In this document: positions 57,739 through 64,000 of the stretch, one piece after another
Position numbering within the stretch: the stretch's first letter is position 1
Layout of the letters: every line of letters starts with the position of its first letter
DNA from: Pseudomonas sp. PB106
Lineage (GTDB): Bacteria; Pseudomonadota; Gammaproteobacteria; Pseudomonadales; Pseudomonadaceae
Reading direction: 5' to 3'
Assembly (NCBI RefSeq): GCF_009764645.1
Contig: NZ_RWIM01000078.1
Span: 62,001-126,000, forward strand
Length of the DNA stretch: 64,000 nt
Translations under genes and position numbers: made by a program
Notes under the pieces: generated by a model
Seen by the model: only the letters and a program-made list of their open reading frames with translations
The model's database searches: none
What the model was told of the DNA's origin: nothing

Positions 57739-58260
57739 TTACTTGCTAGGGTGCTTGGCTTGCAGCTCTTTGGCAGCGGCGAGGTGTTTTTCCAGCGCCG
57801 GCAGCATTTTCTGCGCAAACGCCTTCAGCTCAGGCGCGCCTTTGGTTCGGTCGTCAGTCACGGTATTGGCTTGTTTCTTGAACAGCTCGATGGTTTCTTC
57901 GTGCGCTTTTACCTGATTATTGGCGTAAGCGGCGTCGAAGGATTCATCGCGCATGTCGAGGATCTTTTCCTTGGCCTGTTTGACCAGAGTGGTGGTATCC
58001 GGGACTTCGATGTCGTTGGCTTTGGCAATGGTCGCCAGTTCATCGTTGGCCTTGCCGTGATCAGTGATCATCATGTTGGCGAAGGCTTTGATGTCCGCCG
58101 ATTGGCTCTTTTCCAAGGCCAGACGGCTGGTTTCGATTTCGGCGATCCCACCGGCTGCGGCGTTATCGACGAAGTCATTGTCGGTCGCGGCGAAGGCGCT
58201 GCCCATGCCAGTGCTCAAAGCGACAGCCAGAACCAGATGACGCAGGTTGAATCCGTCCAT
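57739..58260 (-). CDS. periplasmic DUF4142 (ferritin-like) protein
   Basis: The 173-residue protein has a signal peptide (1-24, ending AFA). The four-helix DUF4142 domain follows: NDFVDNAAAGGIAEIETSRLAL, ADIKAFANMMITDHGKANDEL, FDAAYANNQVKAHEETIELF, LKAFAQKMLPALEKHLAAAKEL. The H and E positions could bind metal as in ferritin-like bundles, but this is unproven. Such proteins are common in stress clusters. Confidence 0.85.
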   Translation of the reverse strand: MDGFNLRHLVLAVALSTGMGSAFAATDNDFVDNAAAGGIAEIETSRLALEKSQSADIKAFANMMITDHGKANDELATIAKANDIEVPDTTTLVKQAKEKILDMRDESFDAAYANNQVKAHEETIELFKKQANTVTDDRTKGAPELKAFAQKMLPALEKHLAAAKELQAKHPSK

Positions 58261-58464
58261 TGGTGTATCTCCACGCAGTTTTTGTTGGTGTTACCCAATG
58301 GAGGCAGCGCAGCGATCAAAGGTTTTATCGCATTTGCGACAGGGCGACGAACGGACACCGCTGGTCTGACTGGAGGTCGACAGAATGCCCCAACCGAGGC
58401 CATTCTGATAACGGGTCAGCGCAATCGGTCGCGCTGACTGCCGATCAACTGACGGAGGTGTTCC

Positions 58465-58707
58465 ATGCCGGTGACCCATGATTTGTTACAGGACTTGAAG
58501 CTTACGAAGGAAGAGATCCAGCAAAAACGCACCGAGGATCCCCATCTGGATGCACTGATCAACAAGTATTCCCAGGCAGACGCCGATGTAGTCAAGGCCG
58601 AGACGGCGACCTCGGATGCGCCCAGCGACGACACCCTGAAAAAACTCAAAGAGAAGCGCTTGCAGGTCAAAGACAAGATTGTCGAGCAGTTACAGGCTCG
58701 AACCTGA
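58465..58707 (+). CDS. DUF465 (YdcH-like) small coiled-coil protein
   Basis: The 80-residue helical hairpin protein has the DUF465 pattern LLQDLKLTKEEIQQKRTEDPHLDALINKY, then DTLKKLKEKRLQVKDKI. GGAGG precedes the ATG. The upstream 58261-58464 region is divergent from DUF4142 and must hold its promoter. Function unknown. Confidence 0.8.
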   Translation: MPVTHDLLQDLKLTKEEIQQKRTEDPHLDALINKYSQADADVVKAETATSDAPSDDTLKKLKEKRLQVKDKIVEQLQART

Positions 58708-58747
58708 CCGCCAGTCGCGCCACCGACCATCGGTGGTGAATCGACTG

Positions 58748-58775
58748 GAACGACAGGCATGACCGGCACCTCGAA
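58748..58775 (+). promoter_or_regulatory. possible ECF-type promoter of the 54-residue protein gene
   Basis: GAACGA (58748-58753), a 17-bp spacer and TCGAA (58771-58775) lie 42 bases before the ATG at 58817. The -10 half is identical to that before the gene at 57411. Confidence 0.4.
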
Positions 58776-58816
58776 TGTTCAGAGTCTCCTTCTACCGACT
58801 CTTAGCGAGGTGCCTT

Positions 58817-58981
58817 ATGAACGATCCCAAATTCCCCAGTGAAGAGCAGGGCGCTTTTGACCCGGTTCCGACCCATCCCGAACCGAACAGCCCGGCGCAC
58901 ACCACGGCCAATCCTGAAGAGCCCGACGAGGATTTGCCTGAAGATGAAGATCCGGACAAATTCGATAAATCCAGCAACTGA
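58817..58981 (+). CDS. 54-residue disordered acidic protein
   Basis: The protein reads as a Pro/Glu/Asp-rich chain (EEPDEDLPEDEDPDKFDKSSN at its end) without a folded core. It resembles the 89-residue protein at 57411 in composition. GCGAGGTG precedes the ATG. Function unknown. Confidence 0.65.
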   Translation: MNDPKFPSEEQGAFDPVPTHPEPNSPAHTTANPEEPDEDLPEDEDPDKFDKSSN

Positions 58982-58989
58982 CAGACCGC

Positions 58990-59055
58990 CATCGCGAGCA
59001 GGCTCACTCCTACAATTGAAATGCGATCCCCTGTAGGCGTGAGCCTGCTCGCGAT
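58990..59055. repeat. REPIN of short spacer
   Basis: ATCGCGAGCAGGCTCACTCCTAC (58990-59012) and GTAGGCGTGAGCCTGCTCGCGAT (59033-59055) are inverted REPs separated by only 20 bases. Confidence 0.88.
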
Positions 59056-59088
59056 GGCGTCAGCCCATGCAACAGAAAATCCGTTGGT

Positions 59089-60165
59089 TCACTGAAGGGC
59101 AGCATCCAACGGCATCCGCGCCATATGCGTCGCCTTCAATGATCCGAAATACAGCCACTGCCCGTACTCCCGCGCGGTCGTGATCGGCGAATAATTGCCG
59201 TTGCTCGCATCCTGCAGATTCGCAATCACCTTGCCGTCCAGATCCAGTCCCAGCACAAACCCGCGCTTGTCCACCGGTGCCGGCACCACCTTCAACGCTC
59301 GGACGATCATCTTGCGCACGAACGGATGCCCGGCGGTGCCATCGAGCAAGGCATTACGCGGCGCATACAGCGCGACCCAAAAGCGGTTGCTGCCATTGAA
59401 CGCGAGGTTATCCGGCAGGCCCGGCAAATTGTCGATGAACAGGTCATGAGTGCCAGCCTTGGGACCGGTCAGCCAATAACGGCTGATGCGATAGGCCCCG
59501 GTTTCGTTGACCAGCACATAGGCCTCGTCCGGACCGAGAGTCACGCCGTTGGCGAACTGCAGTTTGTCCAGCAGCACGTCGGTTTTGCCGGTCTGGAAGT
59601 CATAGCGCAGCAGCCGGCCATCGCCACCGTGTTCGATGATCGCCTCACCGTCATGCCCGTAGCCCCAACGGCTGGAGGCGTCGCTGAAATAAGCGTAATG
59701 GCCGGATTTGTCGATTGCCACGTCATCGGTAAATCCGAAATCCAGGCCGTTGGCGGCGGTGGTCAGGGGAATCAACCGCCCTTGGGCGTCGAGGGACAAC
59801 AAGCCTTTGACCCCGTCGGCAATCACCAGCAGGCCATTCGGATGACGGGCCAACCCCAACGGACGGCCGCCGGTGTCCGCCAGCACTTTGCGTTCATTGC
59901 CATCGAGACTGGTGCGGATCAGTCGACCGTCATGCAGCCCGGTGATCAGAAATTCTTCTTCCAACAGCAACGCTTCCGGGCCTTCGATATCGCTCGGGCC
60001 GATCTGTGCGGCAGCCTTGAGTTTCTGATTCTCGGCGTAGATGCCATCAGCCAGCGAGGGTGCTGGTTGAGGTGACCAGGCCACCGGCTCGATACGGGTC
60101 GGCATCAGCAGCAGAAAACCTACGACGAGCAGGATCAGCAGCAACAGGATAAACCGCACCTTCAC
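59089..60165 (-). CDS. SMP-30/strictosidine-synthase-like beta-propeller protein, membrane-anchored
   Basis: The 358-residue protein has an N-terminal membrane anchor (about 4-20) and a six-bladed propeller: SDIEGPEALLL, LITGLHDGRLIR, GLARHPNGLLVIADG, GFTDDVAIDKSGHYAYFSDAS, FANGVTLGPDEAYVLVNETG, and LPDNLAFNGSNRFWVALYAPRN. This is the adipocyte-membrane-associated/strictosidine-synthase-like branch, which has lactonase or paraoxonase activity in some members. It overlaps the upstream hydroxylase fusion gene by 4 bases, so both work together. Substrate unknown. Confidence 0.85.
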   Translation of the reverse strand: MKVRFILLLLILLVVGFLLLMPTRIEPVAWSPQPAPSLADGIYAENQKLKAAAQIGPSDIEGPEALLLEEEFLITGLHDGRLIRTSLDGNERKVLADTGGRPLGLARHPNGLLVIADGVKGLLSLDAQGRLIPLTTAANGLDFGFTDDVAIDKSGHYAYFSDASSRWGYGHDGEAIIEHGGDGRLLRYDFQTGKTDVLLDKLQFANGVTLGPDEAYVLVNETGAYRISRYWLTGPKAGTHDLFIDNLPGLPDNLAFNGSNRFWVALYAPRNALLDGTAGHPFVRKMIVRALKVVPAPVDKRGFVLGLDLDGKVIANLQDASNGNYSPITTAREYGQWLYFGSLKATHMARMPLDAALQ

Positions 60166-61316
60166 GCGCTGGCCCTCGCTGAGGCGATGTATTGAGCGGC
60201 CATGTCACGCAGTGCCAGGAGCGACGCGGCGGACTCGCGATCAATGCGCCGTTTCAGGAGGAGTTGATTGGCGATGCGCATGCCCAACCCCGCAAAGCGA
60301 TAGTCCAGGGTGCGCACAAACCGTGTGCCGTGGCCTTCTGCGGCGCACTCATAGGTCAACAGCAGCGACAGGCCGTGATCGCCCTGAGCCCGCGCGCACC
60401 ACCGTCGTCCGGGTAGGTATTCCGTGACTTCCCAGCGCAAATGCCCATCGCGACCGCCGGCGTTGATGTCCTCTTCGAAATGCGCACCGGCATGCAGCGG
60501 GCCGTGCGCACCATAGATCTTCAGCGATGACGGATGCCACTCCGGCCAACGGGTGACGCTGGCAGCGTAGGCGAGCACGGCAACCGGTTCGCCGGCGATG
60601 TCGATCTGGTGCTGCATGCGGGTCATGGGCATTCTCGTATAGCTCAAAGGGGCGGGTTCCGGCTCCCAGTACAGAGTGCCGAACAGGTAGTCCATCAACG
60701 GCAGGACGATATTGAAATTGCGCTCCTGCATGCGCTCGCGGCGGTGGTGCAGCTCGTGCAGGCGACGCATCTGGCGAATCCACGGCAGGCGCGTCACGGG
60801 ATTGTTCGGCGGCAGGTGTTCGCAGGCGTGGAACACCTCGTAGGTCAGATAACCGAGAACCATGGAGCCGGCGAACAGCCCGGCGACGTTGCCGTTCACT
60901 TGCGCGATCAACCACCACAGCGGCAGGGTGATCACCAGTGTATGCAAGACAATCAGCCACGCCGGAAACAGAATCACCCGCCAGTCGCGAGCGCTGTCGT
61001 AAGTCATGTGGCCGGGGGCGAAGAAGCTGTGATGGTCACCGGCGTGCCGGGCATAAAACATTTTCGCAAACGACTTTTTGTGATGGCCGAGGTGGCGATG
61101 GACCATGTACACGCCAAAATTGAAGAGCAACAGGGTCAGCGGCACGCTCAGCCATTCCAGCGTGCTGACCTGCTGCACGGTGCTGCAGAACGCGGCGATG
61201 GCCAGCGCACCGAACACCAGCACAAACGCACCGTGCAGCCACGGGTTGTAGCGCGGATGTATGGCTGCGCGGTAACGGCTGCGGAATACCTCAGTGGTCT
61301 GCCTCACTGCGCTCAC
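60162..61316 (-). CDS. fatty-acid hydroxylase (sterol desaturase-type) fused to SRPBCC domain
   Basis: The N-terminal half (about 1-225) of this 384-residue protein is a membrane hydroxylase with histidine motifs HRHLGHH, HAGDHH, and HELHHRRE, which hold a diiron centre, among four helices. The C-terminal half (about 235-380) is SRPBCC-like (START-type lipid-binding) fold: HQIDIAGEPVAVLAYAASVTRWPEWHPSS, FVRTLDYRF. This suggests hydroxylation of a lipid-like substrate that the second domain holds. Translation seems to start at GTG 61316; the ribosome site is poor. Coupled to the propeller gene downstream. Confidence 0.82.
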   Translation of the reverse strand: MSAVRQTTEVFRSRYRAAIHPRYNPWLHGAFVLVFGALAIAAFCSTVQQVSTLEWLSVPLTLLLFNFGVYMVHRHLGHHKKSFAKMFYARHAGDHHSFFAPGHMTYDSARDWRVILFPAWLIVLHTLVITLPLWWLIAQVNGNVAGLFAGSMVLGYLTYEVFHACEHLPPNNPVTRLPWIRQMRRLHELHHRRERMQERNFNIVLPLMDYLFGTLYWEPEPAPLSYTRMPMTRMQHQIDIAGEPVAVLAYAASVTRWPEWHPSSLKIYGAHGPLHAGAHFEEDINAGGRDGHLRWEVTEYLPGRRWCARAQGDHGLSLLLTYECAAEGHGTRFVRTLDYRFAGLGMRIANQLLLKRRIDRESAASLLALRDMAAQYIASARASA

Positions 61317-61420
61317 CTGTCGGGCATTGTGGTCATACCCGGCAGATTAGCCGATCCGGCCATTTGTGCAGGCCGGACCTTGAGGACAGTTGCGCCATGA
61401 TCCGGTGTAAAACGCACGAC

Positions 61421-62284
61421 TCAGCTCAACGGGTTCCAGCGCTGTGACCAATCGTCATCGGCCCTGATCACTTCACGCAGCAGATCGAAGGCTTGCTGGA
61501 GGATCTGCGAGTCGCGGTCACGGGAGTACACCAGATACGTCGGATAGCCGAATTCCGGCGCCTTGGTTACTGCTTCCAGGGCACCGCTTTCCAGATACGT
61601 GCGTACCACGCGCGTGCGGAAATAACCGCTGCCGCCGTGTTCGAGGATGTATTGCAGGGCCAGCGGGCCGAGGTTGAAACTCAACGCGGCTTTGGCCTTT
61701 TCCGGCAGGGCGGCGTCGTGTTGACGCCGGAAGTCCGGGCCCCAATCGATGTAGACGTAGGGCTCGGCGCGATCAGGCGTGCGCACCAGAATCAGTTTTT
61801 CTTCCAGCACTTGCTCGACCTGCAGGCCGGGCCAGTATTCCGGTTGATACACCAGCGCAGCATCGAGCACGCCGAGCTCGAGTTGGCGCAGCAGGTTTTC
61901 GCCGTCGCGGATCTCCATGCGCAAAGCATGGCCGGGGATTTTTTCGCGTAATTCGGCGGCCCAACTGAGCATCAACGGGTTGCACAGGCTGACTTCGCCG
62001 CCGATGTGCAGCACGTTGTGATAGCCCTCGGGCAGCGGCAGATCGCGGCGTGCGGCTTCCCAGGTTTGCACCAGTTGGTTGGCGTAGACGACGAAGGCCT
62101 CGCCGTTGGGCGTCAGCTTCGCCCCGGCGCGGTTGCGCACGAACAGAGTACTGCCCAGCTGGCTTTCGAGTTTCTGCACGCGTGCGGTGATCGCCGTTTG
62201 CGTGACGAACAGTTTCTGTGCCGCTGCGGCGAGGCTGCCGTGGCGGACGATTTCCAGAAAGGTGCGAGCGAGATCGATGTCCAT
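61421..62284 (-). CDS. LysR family transcriptional regulator
   Basis: The 287-residue protein starts MDIDLARTFLEIVRHGSLAAAAQKLFVTQTAITARVQKLESQLGSTLFVRN, a LysR helix-turn-helix, and continues with a periplasmic-binding-like effector domain (about 90-285). The effector is unknown. An earlier in-frame ATG (62332) lies inside a REP and is unlikely. It is transcribed in the same direction as the hydroxylase pair; the intervening 104 bases hold no terminator I can see. Confidence 0.87.
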   Translation of the reverse strand: MDIDLARTFLEIVRHGSLAAAAQKLFVTQTAITARVQKLESQLGSTLFVRNRAGAKLTPNGEAFVVYANQLVQTWEAARRDLPLPEGYHNVLHIGGEVSLCNPLMLSWAAELREKIPGHALRMEIRDGENLLRQLELGVLDAALVYQPEYWPGLQVEQVLEEKLILVRTPDRAEPYVYIDWGPDFRRQHDAALPEKAKAALSFNLGPLALQYILEHGGSGYFRTRVVRTYLESGALEAVTKAPEFGYPTYLVYSRDRDSQILQQAFDLLREVIRADDDWSQRWNPLS

Positions 62285-62330
62285 GGGCGGGCCGGTGTTT
62301 GAGGTGCGCGCATTGTCCGCGTCATTGTTC

Positions 62331-62405
62331 ATCGCTGGCAAGCCAGGCTCCCACAGGTTTTGTGTACAACAAGTAAACCTGCGGGAGCTAGCCCTGCTAG
62401 CGATT
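62331..62405. repeat. REPIN, decayed
   Basis: ATCGCTGGCAAGCCAGGCTCCCAC (one inserted G) and GCGGGAGCTAGCCCTGCTAGCGAT are altered inverted REPs upstream of the LysR gene. Confidence 0.7.
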
Positions 62406-62427
62406 GGGCCATCGCTGACGCTGAAGA

Positions 62428-64000
62428 TCATTCGGTCAGTTCAATCTCACCTGTCCGTGCCCAATCCTCGATCAACCGTGCGGGCGTGCCGCAGACCTTG
62501 CGCTTGTAGACGAAATGTCGGCATTTCTCGGCGAACTGATTGCGGTTGTAGAGCATGTCTTCCTGCATTTCTTGCAACTCGGTCTCGCGGCATTGCTCGA
62601 TCAGCACCTGATCGATCCGCGCCTTGCGCTCACGCACGGCGGCGTAGGTCGGATCGCTCAACGCAGCGTTGGCGCGCTGCAACAGCCACAGCGAAAACTC
62701 GTCCGGGCAGCGTGGGCCGATTTCCTGAATCATGCCCAGTTGCCACGCCTGCACGGCGCTCACCGGCAAACAGGCTTGGGTCAATTGCTCGGTCATCGCC
62801 GGGCCGACGGCGCGCGGCAGGCTGTAGGTCCAGTATTCGGAGCCATACAGGCCCATGCTTTTGTAATGCGGATTGAGCACGATGTCGGCGCGGGCGAAGA
62901 CGATGTCGGCCGCCAGCGCCAGCATCACACCGCCGGCACCGGCATTGCCCGTCATGCCACTGACCACCAGTTGCCGTGCGCTCAACAGTTCTGCGCAGAC
63001 ATCGTCGATCGCCTGAATATTGGCCCAGGCTTCAGCGCCGGGATCCTGCGCCGCTTGAATCACATTCAAATGCACGCCGTTGGAGAAACTGCCGCGCCCA
63101 CCCTTGATCAGCAGCACGCGCGTATCCCGCGCCTTGGCCCAGCGCAACGCTGCAACCAGACGCTGGCACTGTTCGGTGCTCATGGCGCCGTTATAGAACT
63201 CGAACGTCAGCTCGCCGACATGCCCGGACTCGCGATAGCGAATCGGCTGATACGCCTCCTCACTGAAAGGCTGTGTGGCAATCGACCAAGCCAGTATTGG
63301 CACGTGCGTTAATTGTCCGGCCAAGACGTGTCGCGCCGGTTGCTTGAACGTTTCCTCGCCGGGTTGTGGTTTACGCCGCAGCGCGCCAATCCACAGGCTC
63401 TGATCACCGGCAGCGACGAGCACGGCATCGTCATGCACCGCGAGAATTTCCCCGGGCATACCGCTGCGCGAGTCCAGGTGCGCGTCGTAGACGTAATACT
63501 GCGCGCCGGCCAGACTCGCCAGCACGCCGGGTTGGCCATCTGCCGCGTCGATGCAGCGTTGGATAAAACGCGCGCAATCGTGCCAGCTGAAGCTGCGGTC
63601 GACCTGTTTCATGTTCGGCTGCAGGCGCCCGCGCACGGTGGGATTGGCGTAGTCGAGCGGCACCGGTGTGAAACCCTCGAGGAATTTTTCCACGACCTCG
63701 CGAATACAGCGAATCGCCGCGTCGCTGACCCGGCCGTTATACAGCTCGGACTTGCGCAGGCCCTTCGGCAAATTGAATTCGCAACTGGCCCACACGGGAC
63801 CGGCGTCCATTTCCTCGACCGCTTGCAACGCCGTGACGCCCCAACTGGACAGCTCGTGGCTGATCGCCCAGTCCAGTGCACTGGCGCCACGGTCGCCAAC
63901 GATGCCGGGATGAATGATCACCACGGGGCGCTCGATATTGCTCCACAGCGCCTGTGGCACACGGTCCTTGAGGAAAGGGCAAATCACCAGATCCGCGCCG
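62428..64000 (-). CDS. hoxX: HoxX-like protein (formyltransferase-enoyl-CoA hydratase fusion), 5' end outside window
   Basis: The frame enters at the right edge, so the N-terminus is missing (about 523 residues visible). The visible part starts inside an N-terminal formyl-tetrahydrofolate transferase-like domain: DLVICPFLKDRVPQALW, VVIIHPGIVGDRGASALDWAI, and a C-terminal formyltransferase segment. A crotonase/enoyl-CoA hydratase-like domain (last about 270 residues) follows, with LIKGGRGSFSNGVHLNVIQ and GMTGNAGAGGVMLALAADIVFA. HoxX of hydrogenase-containing bacteria makes CO for the NiFe site from formyl-THF via formyl-CoA. No hydrogenase genes lie in this window. Confidence 0.85.
   Translation of the reverse strand, partial: GADLVICPFLKDRVPQALWSNIERPVVIIHPGIVGDRGASALDWAISHELSSWGVTALQAVEEMDAGPVWASCEFNLPKGLRKSELYNGRVSDAAIRCIREVVEKFLEGFTPVPLDYANPTVRGRLQPNMKQVDRSFSWHDCARFIQRCIDAADGQPGVLASLAGAQYYVYDAHLDSRSGMPGEILAVHDDAVLVAAGDQSLWIGALRRKPQPGEETFKQPARHVLAGQLTHVPILAWSIATQPFSEEAYQPIRYRESGHVGELTFEFYNGAMSTEQCQRLVAALRWAKARDTRVLLIKGGRGSFSNGVHLNVIQAAQDPGAEAWANIQAIDDVCAELLSARQLVVSGMTGNAGAGGVMLALAADIVFARADIVLNPHYKSMGLYGSEYWTYSLPRAVGPAMTEQLTQACLPVSAVQAWQLGMIQEIGPRCPDEFSLWLLQRANAALSDPTYAAVRERKARIDQVLIEQCRETELQEMQEDMLYNRNQFAEKCRHFVYKRKVCGTPARLIEDWARTGEIELTE

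Noticed and set aside
1..64000. tRNA, rRNA or tmRNA genes
   Set aside because: I found no cloverleaf-type segments or rRNA sequences when reading both strands, though a covariance search was not possible.

Overview
The window is chromosomal DNA of a Pseudomonas of the P. fluorescens group. I base this on the high GC content, many REP/REPIN palindromes of the GTGGGAGCTGGCTTGCCAGCGAT and GTAGGAGTGAGCCTGCTCGCGAT types between genes, and gene families typical of that group (DUF6124 proteins, OsmC-YcaO fusion, cyanide-insensitive bd oxidase, TspO, PPK2). I see no rRNA, tRNA, CRISPR array, transposase or integrase.

Layout. 1-6.2 kb: a SAM methyltransferase cut by the left edge, a stand-alone panB paralogue convergent with a MocR-type regulator, then a hemerythrin protein and a zinc alcohol/formaldehyde dehydrogenase transcribed divergently, and a small PLDc_N membrane protein. 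6.2-9.75 kb: a cobalamin operon on the minus strand (B12 riboswitch, BtuB-like receptor, 2Fe-2S ferredoxin-like protein, BtuF-like binding protein) with overlapping genes. 9.8-22.8 kb: ordinary metabolic and regulatory genes (MerR regulator with an OYE reductase, thioesterase, nitrilase-family amidase with a polyamine-type binding protein, TspO with an esterase, a CSS-EAL phosphodiesterase, a predicted secreted tyrosine phosphatase fused to an autotransporter barrel, an AraC regulator, a 2OG-Fe(II) oxygenase), separated by REP clusters.

22.8-27 kb is the accessory part. Two visibly AT-rich minus-strand genes (23035-25407) encode a winged-helix plus nucleoside-deoxyribosyltransferase/TIR-like protein and a partner ending in a HWRKGH...EPTVVG motif. 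They form a candidate defence or conflict cassette flanked by weakly similar non-coding repeats. Next to it lies a long, elaborately folded leader upstream of the first of two tandem DUF6124 genes.

27-36.6 kb: TetR/MFS efflux pair, a small lipoprotein operon, a secreted alpha/beta hydrolase, SseB, a TonB receptor and polyphosphate kinase 2. 36.6-46.4 kb: a stress-protection block (ElaB/YqjD-like, holin-like and DUF3618 proteins, Mn-catalase, ZIP transporter, a probably frameshifted HhH glycosylase, a heme catalase-family protein, cyanide-insensitive terminal oxidase). It is followed by a CHASE4-PAS-GGDEF-EAL protein and the OsmC-YcaO protein.

51.7-57.2 kb carries a complete Gram-negative stressosome operon (RsbR-RsbS-RsbT, then a GHKL-PP2C phosphatase, a histidine kinase and a hybrid kinase/response regulator), nearly all genes overlapping. 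It lies inside the stress region, and c-di-GMP enzymes and small stress proteins (DUF4142, DUF465) flank it. This makes it the likely sensory hub, but its output is not encoded here. The right end holds an SMP-30-like protein, a fatty-acid hydroxylase-SRPBCC fusion, a LysR regulator and a HoxX-like protein cut by the window edge, with no hydrogenase genes in sight.
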